From the NCBI GenBank assembly GCA_900551755.1, contig URXK01000001.1, positions 124,001-188,000 of the forward strand: DNA of 64,000 nt. Reading direction: 5' to 3'. Under the pieces are notes generated by a model. That model was not told where the DNA came from. It did not search any database and worked only from the letters and a program-made list of their open reading frames with translations. The stretch comes from an uncultured Eubacterium sp. (GTDB lineage Bacteria; Bacillota; Clostridia; Lachnospirales; CAG-274). Both the position numbers and the translations under genes were made by a program. This document shows, piece after piece, positions 55,059-64,000 of this stretch; within the stretch, counting starts at the first letter, position 1; every line of letters begins with the position of its first letter.

Positions 55059-55087
55059 TTGAAAAATAAAATTGTTTATTTTATAAT
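55059..55087 (+). promoter_or_regulatory. promoter of the MscS-like gene
   Basis: TTGAAA (55059-55064) and a perfect TATAAT (55082-55087), spacer 17. Confidence 0.65.
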
Positions 55088-55103
55088 GTAATAGGGTGAT
55101 TAT

Positions 55104-55946
55104 ATGAATATATCGCATTTAATAGCAGAAAATTTGAATTTGCCAGAGTTTGAACACACTATATATATTATATTTAGAATATTAGTGTCTATATTTAGTA
55201 TTTTTTTGGCAAATTTTATGGTGAAAATTGTTAGGAAAATAATTTTAAAAAGTTTTTCTAAATTTTCAGCTGAAAGACATTCAGACACAGTAGCATCATT
55301 ACTTGCAAGTTTAGCAAAATATGCTATTTATTTTATTATATTTTGTAATGTACTTGTTATGTGGGGTGTAAATATTACATCAATATTAGCTTTAAGTGGT
55401 GCTGTATCTGTTGCCATTGGTTTAGGTGCTCAAGACATAGTTAAGGATATGATGGCTGGACTTTTTATAATAATGGAAAATCAGTTTGGCGTTGGAGATA
55501 TTGTTGAGTTAAATGGTTTTAGTGGCACTGTTGAGTCTATAGGTATACGGACTACAAGAATAAGAAATGTTGATGGTAATGTGCATATTGTACCTAATGG
55601 ACAAATTTCAATTGTTACTAATATGAGTAAGGGCTTTAACAGAGCTGTTGTTGATGTTTCTGTAGCTTATTGTGAGGACATTGACAGAGTTTTTAGTGTT
55701 CTTAAAAAGGAATTTAAGAGAATATTTGATAACAATTTAATTGATGGCATTATTGATGAGCCTCAAGTGTGGGGAATTAATGAATTGGGAGATAGTGCTG
55801 TTGTTATAAGAATTGCTGCTGATAGCCGAATTGGCGAAAATTGGAGAATTGAAAGAGAGCTTAGAAAATTTATACTTAAAAGATTTGAGGAAGAAAATAT
55901 AGAAATACCATTTCCTCAAATTGTAGTTCACAATAAGGAGGACTGA
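55104..55946 (+). CDS. small-conductance mechanosensitive channel, MscS-like
   Basis: A 280-residue MscS family channel that opens under hypo-osmotic stress. Two to three helices lie in the first 110 residues; the pore helix LALSGAVSVAIGLGAQDIVKDMMAGLFIIMENQFGVGD (about 100-135) is the family signature. The beta domain has VPNGQISIVTNMS and a C-terminal alpha/beta domain follows. AGGGTGAT precedes the ATG. DUF951 begins 2 bases after the stop. Confidence 0.92.
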   Translation: MNISHLIAENLNLPEFEHTIYIIFRILVSIFSIFLANFMVKIVRKIILKSFSKFSAERHSDTVASLLASLAKYAIYFIIFCNVLVMWGVNITSILALSGAVSVAIGLGAQDIVKDMMAGLFIIMENQFGVGDIVELNGFSGTVESIGIRTTRIRNVDGNVHIVPNGQISIVTNMSKGFNRAVVDVSVAYCEDIDRVFSVLKKEFKRIFDNNLIDGIIDEPQVWGINELGDSAVVIRIAADSRIGENWRIERELRKFILKRFEEENIEIPFPQIVVHNKED

Positions 55947-55948
55947 TT

Positions 55949-56134
55949 ATGGATATTCAAATTGGTGATATTGTTACAATGAAAAAACAACATCCCTGTG
56001 GTTCAAAGGATTGGAAAATATTGAGAATAGGTGCAGATTTTAGAATGGAATGTTGCGGTTGTGGACATATTGTAATGGTTCCTAGAGTAAAAGCAGAAAA
56101 AAACATAAAAAATGTAGAAAGAGCTGAAAAATAG
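55949..56134 (+). CDS. DUF951 family protein
   Basis: A 61-residue protein that begins DIQIGDIVTMKKQHPCGSKDWKILRIGADFRMECCGCGHIVMVPR, the DUF951 pattern. Three cysteines in the ECCGCGH stretch and one earlier may bind metal. AAGGAGG is 8 bases before the ATG, within the end of the MscS gene. Genes of this family usually follow an mscS-type gene in Firmicutes. Function unknown. Confidence 0.9.
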   Translation: MDIQIGDIVTMKKQHPCGSKDWKILRIGADFRMECCGCGHIVMVPRVKAEKNIKNVERAEK

Positions 56135-56145
56135 CTTTGTTTTAG

Positions 56146-56174
56146 TTGAATTTAATAACAAAATATGTTAAAAT
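56146..56174 (+). promoter_or_regulatory. promoter of pyrE
   Basis: TTGAAT (56146-56151) and TAAAAT (56169-56174), spacer 17. The short leader shows no PyrR-like structure. Confidence 0.6.
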
Positions 56175-56205
56175 TGGGATAACTATTTAAAGGAGGTTAT
56201 AGACA

Positions 56206-56859
56206 ATGAGCTATAAGAAGGAATTTATTAAATTTATGTGTGAGGCAGGAGTATTAACTTTTGGTGAATTTACTCTTAAAAGTGGTAGAAAGGCTCCATA
56301 TTTTATAAATACTGGTAATTACAAGACAGGTGAACATATTGCTAAGTTAGGTAAGTTTTATGCTGAATGTATCAAGGAAAATAATGTAGATGCTGATGTA
56401 TACTTTGGACCAGCTTACAAGGGTATCCCTCTTGCTGTTTCTGCGGCTATTGCTGTTTATGAAGAAACTGGCAAGTCAGTAAATTATGCTTTCAACAGAA
56501 AGGAAGCTAAGGACCACGGCGAAGGTGGTGTTATTGTAGGTCATAAGTTTAAAGATGGCGATAAGGTAGCTGTTATTGAAGATGTAATTACAGCTGGTAC
56601 TGCAATTAGAGAAACTTTACCTATTCTTAAAAATGCAGCTAATGTTGATGTAGAATGTGTAATCATTTCTGTTGATAGAATGGAAAAGGGTAAGGGCGAA
56701 AAGTCAGCTGTTCAGGAAGTTTATGATGAATTTGGCATCAAGGTTTACCCAATCGTTACTGTTTGTGACATTATTGATTGTATTGAAGATGGCACTATTG
56801 ACGGTAAGGAATATCTTGAAGCAATGAAAGAATATAGAAAGAACTATGGTATTCAATAA
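56206..56859 (+). CDS. pyrE: orotate phosphoribosyltransferase
   Basis: PyrE, 217 residues, joins orotate to PRPP to give orotidine monophosphate. GEFTLKSGRKAPYFINTGNY at the start, GPAYKGIPLA, NRKEAKDHGEGGVIVG (the flexible loop) and the PRPP site VAVIEDVITAGTAIRE are diagnostic. AAAGGAGG lies 9 bases before the ATG. It stands alone, without other pyr genes. Confidence 0.95.
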   Translation: MSYKKEFIKFMCEAGVLTFGEFTLKSGRKAPYFINTGNYKTGEHIAKLGKFYAECIKENNVDADVYFGPAYKGIPLAVSAAIAVYEETGKSVNYAFNRKEAKDHGEGGVIVGHKFKDGDKVAVIEDVITAGTAIRETLPILKNAANVDVECVIISVDRMEKGKGEKSAVQEVYDEFGIKVYPIVTVCDIIDCIEDGTIDGKEYLEAMKEYRKNYGIQ

Positions 56860-56892
56860 TAATATTGTAAGATAATTGTAAATATTTGTTAT

Positions 56893-56921
56893 TTGATTAA
56901 TCCAATTAGTTTTGATATAAT
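56893..56921 (+). promoter_or_regulatory. promoter of the secreted repeat protein
   Basis: TTGATT (56893-56898) and a perfect TATAAT (56916-56921), spacer 17. Confidence 0.65.
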
Positions 56922-56956
56922 TATAGTGCAAAATTAAATATGAGAGGTGTGTGTTT

Positions 56957-59014
56957 ATGAAAAGAATTATAAGCTTTGTGCTTGCTCTTGCAATGCTCTT
57001 TTCTACATTAGCATTTTCAACTTCGGCTTATGCAGTAGAGTATGTAACAGTGTATCTTAATGATAAACTTGTGGATTTTCCAACTACTGATGCAAGACCA
57101 CAGATTATTAACAACAGAACCTATGTTCCAGTAAGAAGAACTTGTGAGGCTCTTGGTCTTACTCTTGATTGGAACTCTAAGACTGAAACAATGACCTTAA
57201 CTAGAGATGGTGTGGTTATTGCTCACACTATGCGTTCAAAGACTGTACTTATTAATGGCGAGGCTAAGTCTTTTGATACAGCTTCTATTAATAAGAACAA
57301 CAGAATTCTTATGCCTATAAGAATGATTGCTGAGTCTATTGGTGCAACTGTTACTTGGGACGACCCAACAAGAAGTGTACATATTACAACAACTTCTTCT
57401 TCAGATAATTCAAGTAACAACAACGCAAATAATAACACAACTAATACTTCTGCCGCAACTGTTTCTAGCTTAACAGCATCAAAGACAGCTGTTGCAAAGG
57501 ATACAGAGGTTACTATTTCTGCTGTTTGTAGCAAGGATACTACTTCTGTTAAGTTTGTTAAGTCAAATGATAAGAGTGACATTGGTTCAACTTCAAAGTA
57601 TACAGAAAATAGTGATGGAACAAGAACATTCACTACTGAATACAAGTGCGAAAATAACACAAATGCTGCTGCAGTAGTTACTATTGATGCTGTTGCTGGT
57701 ATTGGTTCTAATTACAATGAGTCTTTAGATGCTGTTAAGAGTGTAAGTATTATTGTTTCTGCTGATGATAGTAGTAGCAAGGATACAGATAAGGACTCTG
57801 ATAGCGATAGTAATACAAGCTATAAGTCAGATAATATGATTAGCTGTAAACTTACATCAAGCAAAATCAGGACAGACGATTATGCAAGATTTAAAGTAAA
57901 GACTAATTCTAAGGTTAAGAAAGTAAGACTTACAACAAATGCAAATAGTTCATCAAGTGTTATTTCTACTTATGATGAAGATGATGATGGCAACAGAACA
58001 TTTAATGGTAAGGTTCAGATGACAAAAGAGGGTGACTGGAAGGTTTATGTTACTCTTTATGTATCTGGTGATTACGAAAATGTAAATCAGCCTTATGATG
58101 TAACTGTTAGTGACAAGTATAGTGAAAATACTGGCTCTGATGACCTTGAAATCCTTGATATGTGGACAGATAATGAATATGGTTATAAGGGCTATGACAC
58201 AACATTATATGTTAAAACAAGTACAGATGTTGACTATCTTGAACTTTTAACTGAGGACCAAGATGTTGGCGAAGGTGTAACAACTCATTCAACTGCTGAA
58301 AAGTATAAAAACTACTATTATTGGGAGTTTACATTTACTGTTAAGCATACTGGTGATATGAAGTTTAAGCTCCTTGCATTTAATGATGACGGTGAACACG
58401 TAACTGATACATTTACACTTGAAGGTCGTTCAGTAAGTAGGTCTGAGCCAGCTGTTCTTAGTATGGAGCAGAAAACTAACTCTATTATTGAGGGTGAGGA
58501 AGCTAAGTTTAATGTAACTATGACTGGTTGCGTTAACAGACTTAGAATTACAAGAGGTACATCAAGTTCAGTATTTGATGAAAAGTATGATAGTACATCA
58601 AGCACAGACAAAACTGTAACTGTAACATTTAAAGTAACTGACATTAATGCTGATTATTATATAACAGCATATAATGATGATGATTATGACAGATTAAAGT
58701 TTAAGATTACAGGTGATGCTTCTGAAGAAATCAAAATTCAAGATGTAGACATTGAAAATGAAACAGTTAAGGAAGATGATGATGTTGAATTGACTGTTAC
58801 AACTTCAAATAGTGCATACAGAGTTTGGATTGAAGATAGTAGAGGTAAGCAGGTATCTAAGGTTTATAAAAACCCTGATGATGAAAATGGTTCTAAACTT
58901 ATTTGGGATATGTCATTTACTCCATTAGAAGATGGTAGACAGACATTTACTATTGTAGCTCAGGACGAAAATAAGGCAGAGGATACTTGGGACTTTAAGA
59001 TTACTGTAAAATAG
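56957..59014 (+). CDS. secreted protein, CAO-N domain and Ig-like repeats
   Basis: A 685-residue exported protein. A signal peptide ends near residue 27 (STSAYA). Residues 30-135 form a copper amine oxidase N-like domain with RTYVPVRRTCEALGLTLDW and RILMPIRMIAESIGATVTWDD. A serine/asparagine linker is followed by about five Ig-like repeats of 90-100 residues each, starting near residues 160, 292, 394, 495 and 595; between the first and second there is a serine/aspartate linker. No sortase motif or S-layer domain is seen. AGAGGTG is 7 bases before ATG 56957. Probably a wall-associated or secreted adhesive or stalk protein; the protein at 31066 carries the same domain at the opposite end. Confidence 0.8.
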   Translation: MKRIISFVLALAMLFSTLAFSTSAYAVEYVTVYLNDKLVDFPTTDARPQIINNRTYVPVRRTCEALGLTLDWNSKTETMTLTRDGVVIAHTMRSKTVLINGEAKSFDTASINKNNRILMPIRMIAESIGATVTWDDPTRSVHITTTSSSDNSSNNNANNNTTNTSAATVSSLTASKTAVAKDTEVTISAVCSKDTTSVKFVKSNDKSDIGSTSKYTENSDGTRTFTTEYKCENNTNAAAVVTIDAVAGIGSNYNESLDAVKSVSIIVSADDSSSKDTDKDSDSDSNTSYKSDNMISCKLTSSKIRTDDYARFKVKTNSKVKKVRLTTNANSSSSVISTYDEDDDGNRTFNGKVQMTKEGDWKVYVTLYVSGDYENVNQPYDVTVSDKYSENTGSDDLEILDMWTDNEYGYKGYDTTLYVKTSTDVDYLELLTEDQDVGEGVTTHSTAEKYKNYYYWEFTFTVKHTGDMKFKLLAFNDDGEHVTDTFTLEGRSVSRSEPAVLSMEQKTNSIIEGEEAKFNVTMTGCVNRLRITRGTSSSVFDEKYDSTSSTDKTVTVTFKVTDINADYYITAYNDDDYDRLKFKITGDASEEIKIQDVDIENETVKEDDDVELTVTTSNSAYRVWIEDSRGKQVSKVYKNPDDENGSKLIWDMSFTPLEDGRQTFTIVAQDENKAEDTWDFKITVK

Positions 59015-59058
59015 ACTTAAGTCTAAATAAAAATAAAATAATAAGTATTTAATAAAAT

Positions 59059-59095
59059 GAAATGCACCCCAATAATTAATTTGGGGTGCATTTTA
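59059..59095. terminator. bidirectional terminator
   Basis: AATGCACCCCAA (59061-59072) pairs with TTGGGGTGCATT (59081-59092), with A and T runs at the ends, between convergent genes. Confidence 0.9.
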
Positions 59096-59114
59096 ATATG
59101 TATTATATTTTCTT

Positions 59115-59915
59115 TTAAATAGCAACAAATTCAGGCTTTTGTTTTCTAAATACTGAAACATATTTAAAGCCTGCCTCTTTTATAAGGCTATAAGCATAGT
59201 CAATATGGTCGGCAGTATCTTCTGGCTTGTGGCTATCAGAACCAGCAGTTATTATTTCTCCACCTAATTCTTTGTATCTTTTTAAAATTGTGAGAGATGG
59301 ATAAGTTCCGTTTATACCATATCTAAAACCTGATGTATTTACTTCAATACCCTTGCCTTTTTCAATAAGTGACTTAAGGCAAGCATCTATTAAATCTGAA
59401 TATTCTTCATATTTAAGACTGTTGTCATCATACATACCATATCTGCTAATAAAATCAATATGACCATAAACATTAAATCTAGGGCAAGCCTCAATATTTT
59501 TTAGTATTTCTTCAAAATAAGTTGTGTAGGCTTCTTTTTTTGTTTTATCTTTAAAATATTCTGTTTGGTCAAAATATAAATCTAGTGTTGTAGTTGCGTG
59601 AGATGAGCCAATTATAAAGTCAAAGTCAAATTTATTAGCAAATTCATTTATTCTGTCAGCCCACTTATTTTCAAGACCAATTTCAACACCTAATTGCATT
59701 TGTATTTTATCCTTATATTTTTCCTTTAAGTTGTTAAAATAAGGAATATATTCAGTATAATCTGGTACAGGATAATATTTAGTATCAAAATCAGCGTGGT
59801 CAGTAATAGCAATTTCCTTCATACCTCTATTAATTGCAGATTTAATCATTTCTTCCATAGGAGCTTCGCTATCTATTGAAAAATTTGTGTGTATATGATA
59901 ATCAGCTAAAAACAT
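59115..59915 (-). CDS. PHP-domain histidinol-phosphatase, HisJ family
   Basis: A 266-residue PHP phosphoesterase. The metal motifs are DYHIHTNFSID (residues 4-14), ITDHADFDTK, GVEIGLE, IGSSHAT, YGHIDFISRYG and AGSDSHKPED. The family includes HisK of Gram-positive bacteria (histidinol phosphate to histidinol), but PHP enzymes of other functions look similar and no histidine genes lie nearby. ATG 59915 has GGAGG upstream. A longer frame from 59984 would cover the promoter and is rejected. Confidence 0.82.
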   Translation of the reverse strand: MFLADYHIHTNFSIDSEAPMEEMIKSAINRGMKEIAITDHADFDTKYYPVPDYTEYIPYFNNLKEKYKDKIQMQLGVEIGLENKWADRINEFANKFDFDFIIGSSHATTTLDLYFDQTEYFKDKTKKEAYTTYFEEILKNIEACPRFNVYGHIDFISRYGMYDDNSLKYEEYSDLIDACLKSLIEKGKGIEVNTSGFRYGINGTYPSLTILKRYKELGGEIITAGSDSHKPEDTADHIDYAYSLIKEAGFKYVSVFRKQKPEFVAI

Positions 59916-59955
59916 ATTTATTCCTCCAGTATAATTAGTAATTATTCTTGAATAG

Positions 59956-59984
59956 ATAGTACCACCATAACAAAAATATGTCAA
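59956..59984 (-). promoter_or_regulatory. promoter of the PHP gene
   Basis: On the reverse strand TTGACA (59984-59979) and TACTAT (59961-59956), spacer 17, start of transcription about 35 bases before the gene. Confidence 0.7.
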
Positions 59985-60059
59985 TTATTAAAATGTAAAA
60001 TTTAGTTATATAATGTTTATGCAATATAAAATATAATTAAAATTTTTGTTATATATTAC

Positions 60060-60088
60060 TTGATTTTGTCGATTGCTTTTGTTAATAT
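60060..60088 (+). promoter_or_regulatory. promoter of the Na/Pi cotransporter gene
   Basis: TTGATT (60060-60065) and TAATAT (60083-60088), spacer 17. No PHO-type box seen. Confidence 0.55.
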
Positions 60089-60132
60089 ATAAGTGTAAAA
60101 ATTTTTTTGGCGATTAGGAGGAAAAAATAACA

Positions 60133-61776
60133 ATGGATTATTTATCGCTGATTACAGGTCTTTGCGGTGGCTTAGGTCTATTTTTGTATGGTATGCACAT
60201 TATGGCAGCTGGTTTGCAAAAGGCTGCTGGTAGCAAACTTAAAAAGGTTCTTGAAATCTTAACAAAAAATAGATTTATTGGTGTCATTGTTGGTGCTTTA
60301 GTTACTGCTGTTATTCAAAGTAGTTCTGCTACAACTGTTATGGTTGTTGGTTTTGTTAATGCAGGACTTATGAACCTTACTCAAGCTGTTGGTATCATTA
60401 TGGGTGCTAACATTGGTACAACAATTACCAGCTGGATTGTTTCTTCGGCAGACTTTTTAAAGACTGACACACTTGCACCTATTGCTGTATTTATTGGTGC
60501 AGCGATGATTCTTTTTGGTAAGAAAACAAAGACTCATCAAATTGGCGAAATTATTATCGGTTTTGGTGTCCTCTTTATTGGTATATCTATGATGACAGCA
60601 GGTGTTGAACCTTTAAGCAAACTTGATGGATTTAAGGTTGCATTTAGAGAGTGTGGTAAAAATCCTGTTCTTGGTGTTTTAGTAGGTGCAGGCGTTACGG
60701 CTCTTATTCAAAGTAGTTCAGCATCAGTTGGTATTCTTATTGCTCTTGCAGCTAATGGTCTTGTTACTGTTGATGCAGCAGTTTATATTATTATGGGTCA
60801 GAACATTGGTACTTGTGCGACAGCTCTTTTATCAAGCGTTGGTGCATCTAAAAATGCTAAGGGTGCAGCTTATATTCACTTACTTTTTAATGTAATTGGT
60901 AGTGTTATATTTAGTGTTTTAGCTGTTATATTCTTTAAGTTCTATCCTAATATTGGTGCTATTGCAATTACTCCACTTATAATAAGTGTTATCCATAGTG
61001 GTTTTAATGTTGCTAATACAGTCTTTATGTTCCCATTTGGTGGTATTCTTGTTAAAATTGCTGGAATTATGTGTAGAACATCTAAGGGCAAGGTTGATGA
61101 AGATAGTGAAATCCTTCATCTTGATGATAGAATTCTTAATACACCAAGTATTGCTATTGCAAGCTGTATTAAAGAAATTGTACATTTAGGAAATATGTCA
61201 AGCAAAAACCTTAATCTTGCTTGTGAGGCTGTTTTAACTAAAAATCACGAATCTATTGATAAAATATATGAAAGAGAAGAAAAGATTGATAATTTAACAA
61301 AGGCTATAACTAGATACCTTGTTAAACTTTGTAACTCTGATATTACATCAGAAGAAAATGCTTACATTACTAGTCTTTTCCACACTGTTCACGATATTGA
61401 AAGAATTGGTGACCATTGTGAAAACTTGGCAGAGTTTACAGAAACTCTTATAACTGATAATATTGACTTTTCAGAAAATGCTAAGATTGAACTTACTGAT
61501 ATGTTTGATGAAACTAAGAAGTGTGTTCAAAATGCTGTTATTGCTTTGCGTGATAACAATATTGAATATGCTGAAAAGGTAATTAAGGAAGAAGAAAGAG
61601 TAGACGAGTTTGAAAGAACTTTAAGACAGAAGCATATTGAACGACTTGCTGCTAATGAGTGTAGTCCTATGGTTGGTGTAACTTTCCTTGATATTATTAC
61701 TAATATTGAAAGAGTTGCAGACCTTGCACTTAATGTTGGTCAAGTTGTTATTAAGAATAATACAACAAAAGCATAA
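60133..61776 (+). CDS. Na/phosphate cotransporter with PhoU-like domain
   Basis: A 547-residue protein of the NptA/YjbB family. The membrane part (about residues 1-310) contains two repeats, each with a QSSSA motif: VIQSSSATTVMVVGFVNAGLM with GANIGTTITSWIV, and LIQSSSASVGILIALAANGLV with GQNIGTCATALLSS. The C-terminal 200 residues form a PhoU-like helical domain with HDIERIGDHCENLAE and TNIERVADLALNVGQ. It imports phosphate with sodium, or exports it when phosphate is high; regulation may lie in the PhoU part. AGGAGG precedes the ATG. Confidence 0.92.
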   Translation: MDYLSLITGLCGGLGLFLYGMHIMAAGLQKAAGSKLKKVLEILTKNRFIGVIVGALVTAVIQSSSATTVMVVGFVNAGLMNLTQAVGIIMGANIGTTITSWIVSSADFLKTDTLAPIAVFIGAAMILFGKKTKTHQIGEIIIGFGVLFIGISMMTAGVEPLSKLDGFKVAFRECGKNPVLGVLVGAGVTALIQSSSASVGILIALAANGLVTVDAAVYIIMGQNIGTCATALLSSVGASKNAKGAAYIHLLFNVIGSVIFSVLAVIFFKFYPNIGAIAITPLIISVIHSGFNVANTVFMFPFGGILVKIAGIMCRTSKGKVDEDSEILHLDDRILNTPSIAIASCIKEIVHLGNMSSKNLNLACEAVLTKNHESIDKIYEREEKIDNLTKAITRYLVKLCNSDITSEENAYITSLFHTVHDIERIGDHCENLAEFTETLITDNIDFSENAKIELTDMFDETKKCVQNAVIALRDNNIEYAEKVIKEEERVDEFERTLRQKHIERLAANECSPMVGVTFLDIITNIERVADLALNVGQVVIKNNTTKA

Positions 61777-61789
61777 TAAAAAATTAAGC

Positions 61790-61829
61790 GACCGGTGTTT
61801 GAGGAGTTACCTCTTTTGCCGGTCACTTT
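61790..61829 (+). terminator. terminator of the Na/Pi gene
   Basis: ACCGG and GAGG on the left pair with CCTC and CCGGT on the right across an internal loop; the T-run follows. Convergent with the anti-sigma gene and may serve both. Confidence 0.75.
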
Positions 61830-61845
61830 TGTTATTTCCTACTTA

Positions 61846-62604
61846 TTATTTTTGATTTATTACTTCCTTAGCCATATTTATAAAATCATTTTTATCAATT
61901 TCAACACCCATATCTAATAAATTGTAAGTTATACCGTTTTCAACCCACAAAATGTTTTGAGTTTTTTCTTCTGTTATTTTGTCAGCACCATATCCAATAG
62001 TTAATTCTCCTTTGCTTTCTCTTTCTTTGTCCTCGTTAGTTTCAATGTAATCTGGAGGAACAGCCTTATAAATTATACTGTTATAATATAGTGTTAGACC
62101 TTTGTAATTAATGGACTCACCAGTATTATCACTTTCTCTTATAGCTTTTGTAGCGTCTAAAGAAAGTGTTCCTTTATTTGTTTTGTAGTAAAATGATATA
62201 TCATTGTAACTATTTATTACATTGTTTGTTTCGTCCATATCGTCTGTTTTATAGGGCTGAGCAGTATAAAATTCATATTTACCTAATGCTTTTGGATACT
62301 TTGGTACATAGTTTACCTCCCTTTGTACTTCTTCAATTGTAGGGTAGTGGTCAATAGCATTTCTTGAGTCTGATGAGCTTTGTATATAAGCTAAACCACC
62401 AGACGCAATAACTCCAGTTACTAATATAATTGTTAAAAATGAGGCAGCTAATATAGTTCTTGCTGTAAATTTGTGTTTTTTCATAGTATTCTCCTTATTA
62501 TAAACTTGGTTTTTAATTGTGTTAAGGAGGTAATCGGGAGCTTCTAAGTTCTTTGATTTGTTATATAGAGTTTCCTTAATTGCTTTATCTGTATTATTAA
62601 TCAT
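61846..62604 (-). CDS. probable membrane anti-sigma factor, DUF4367-like
   Basis: A 252-residue protein with a short cytoplasmic N-terminus (residues 1-45), one membrane helix (about 48-68) and an outside domain of about 180 residues. The layout and the outside domain suggest a DUF4367/DUF4179-like anti-sigma factor; there is no zinc HxxxCxxC motif in the N-terminal part. Its ATG overlaps the stop of the ECF sigma gene (ATGA), so the pair is made together. Probably it binds the sigma factor and releases it on a wall or membrane signal. Family identity is by eye. Confidence 0.72.
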   Translation of the reverse strand: MINNTDKAIKETLYNKSKNLEAPDYLLNTIKNQVYNKENTMKKHKFTARTILAASFLTIILVTGVIASGGLAYIQSSSDSRNAIDHYPTIEEVQREVNYVPKYPKALGKYEFYTAQPYKTDDMDETNNVINSYNDISFYYKTNKGTLSLDATKAIRESDNTGESINYKGLTLYYNSIIYKAVPPDYIETNEDKERESKGELTIGYGADKITEEKTQNILWVENGITYNLLDMGVEIDKNDFINMAKEVINQK

Positions 62605-63131
62605 ATAAAATCCTCCTCATTTATTACTTGTTTTAACTTCTTTTTTGCTGTATAAAGCCTTGATTTTACAGTACCTTCAAAACAGCCCATAGTTTTAGCT
62701 ATTTCTTTTATTGACATTTCATTAAAATAAAATAATATTATTGTGGTTTTTAATTTAATGTTAAGTTTGTTGATTTCCTCGTATAGCTTATCATATTTAT
62801 TGTCTTGAAAATATTTATCATTAGCTGATGGCTCAATGCTATCATTTATTTTATCAATTAAAACATAGTTTCTTTTGTTTTTTATATGTTTGTAAGCTGT
62901 ACGAGTTAATATTTTATAAAACCAATATTTAAAAGATTTAGCATTCTTTAATGAATTTAATGATTTAAGGCTTTGTATAAATGTTTCTTGTACAACATCT
63001 TCTGCAATAAACTTATCTGCTGTTATAATGTAGGCTGTTCTAAATGCTGAAGTGGAGTATTTGTTATAAAGTTGGTCTATAGCATAAGACTCGCCATTTT
63101 TTATCCTTTCTATTATTTCATAATCTTCCAT
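62601..63131 (-). CDS. ECF-type RNA polymerase sigma factor
   Basis: A 176-residue sigma-70 factor with region 2 (AIDQLYNKYSTSAFRTAYIITADKFIAEDVVQETFIQSLKSLNSLKNAKSFKYWFYKILTRTAYKHIK) and region 4 (LKTTIILFYFNEMSIKEIAKTMGCFEGTVKSRLYTAKKKLK) and nothing else. ATG 63131 has AAAGGAG upstream; a longer frame from 63161 would include it. It lies directly ahead of its probable anti-sigma partner. Both a sigma-A promoter and an ECF-like box lie upstream. Confidence 0.92.
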   Translation of the reverse strand: MEDYEIIERIKNGESYAIDQLYNKYSTSAFRTAYIITADKFIAEDVVQETFIQSLKSLNSLKNAKSFKYWFYKILTRTAYKHIKNKRNYVLIDKINDSIEPSANDKYFQDNKYDKLYEEINKLNIKLKTTIILFYFNEMSIKEIAKTMGCFEGTVKSRLYTAKKKLKQVINEEDFI

Positions 63132-63187
63132 TAACTCACTCCTTTGCTTTTTTAGATGCATCTATTTATAAGAGGTAAATTGCTTTT

Positions 63188-63230
63188 AAAAGGTTCATTT
63201 TATTTTATCAAAATTTAAAGTTATTGTAAA
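63188..63230 (-). promoter_or_regulatory. promoters of the ECF sigma operon
   Basis: On the reverse strand TTTACA (63230-63225) and TAAAAT (63207-63202) with a 17-base spacer form a sigma-A promoter. Downstream lies TGAACCTTTT (63197-63188), close to the -35 boxes of some ECF factors, so positive autoregulation is possible. Confidence 0.5.
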
Positions 63231-63272
63231 AATGTTATGTGTTTATTTAATTAAATAATAATATAAAACCCA

Positions 63273-63301
63273 TTGACAAAATATTTTATTTTTTATATAA
63301 T
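63273..63301 (+). promoter_or_regulatory. promoter of alaS
   Basis: A perfect TTGACA (63273-63278) and a perfect TATAAT (63296-63301), spacer 17. Transcription starts near 63309 and runs into the T-box. Confidence 0.8.
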
Positions 63302-63308
63302 ATTAGAC

Positions 63309-64000
<692 letters not shown>

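Noticed and set aside
56135..56205. PyrR-type attenuator before pyrE
   Set aside because: The leader after the promoter is only about 25 bases and has no paired arms.
57223..57660. Reverse-strand open frame of 145 codons in the secreted repeat gene
   Set aside because: Valine/leucine-rich shadow of serine/threonine/aspartate codons; no start signal.

Overview
The window is a low-GC, AT-rich Gram-positive chromosome segment. The gene set (S10-spc-alpha ribosomal operon with rpsD inside the alpha cluster, zinc-type S14 and L36, Rex, sigma-H, a T-box before alaS, strong AGGAGG ribosome sites, promoters with 17-bp spacers) fits the class Clostridia, most likely Lachnospiraceae or a near relative. 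This placement is inferred from gene order and protein character, not from a search. I see no tRNA, rRNA, insertion sequence, prophage or CRISPR array.

Layout. 1-3500: a small membrane protein behind an attenuator-like leader, a reverse-strand VTC-domain/DUF4956 pair, a potassium-channel-like protein and a ProX-type tRNA editing protein. 3583-20315: ribosomal protein genes with secY, adk, map, infA and rpoA, broken by one unrelated membrane-protein gene after rpmJ. This block has structured leaders ahead of rpsJ and rpsM, paired hairpins between rpsJ and rplC, and a hairpin with a T-run ahead of rpoA. 20389-33304: an exopolysaccharide or capsule block with a Wzz/tyrosine-kinase fusion, a nucleotidyltransferase-like protein, GDP-mannose and GDP-fucose synthesis, a glycosyltransferase, an acetyltransferase and a repeat-containing secreted protein. 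33314-44995: mixed housekeeping genes (phosphoesterase, MATE efflux, kinase-like protein, tsaE-tsaB-rimI, Lon-like protease, truA, ABC-F, rex). 45009-50279: a second polysaccharide block with a Wzy/WaaL-like membrane protein, a WbpM-like dehydratase, an initiating sugar-phosphate transferase and an epimerase/reductase. 50276-61829: mixed genes including YgiQ, an anion permease, sigH with its NYN partner, MscS, pyrE, a secreted Ig-like repeat protein, a PHP phosphatase and a Na/Pi cotransporter. 61846-64000: an ECF sigma factor with a probable membrane anti-sigma factor, then the alanine T-box and the 5' part of alaS.

How the parts work together. The two polysaccharide blocks look complementary. 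The second can make and load the first sugar phosphate on the lipid carrier and carries a polymerase/ligase-like protein. The first supplies GDP-mannose and GDP-fucose, one glycosyltransferase, one acetyltransferase and chain-length control. No flippase of the Wzx type is visible, although the MATE protein belongs to a related superfamily.

The most unusual signals are in RNA leaders. Two distant leaders (positions 1-158 and 34606-34752) share a closely similar terminator hairpin directly behind near-perfect promoters and each precedes a membrane-protein gene. The second also has a 10-of-11 complementary segment next to the ribosome site that could act as an antiterminator. The S10 and alpha operon leaders show mutually exclusive hairpins and ribosome-site sequestration respectively. 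These are readings of the sequence by eye; no folding or homology program was run.
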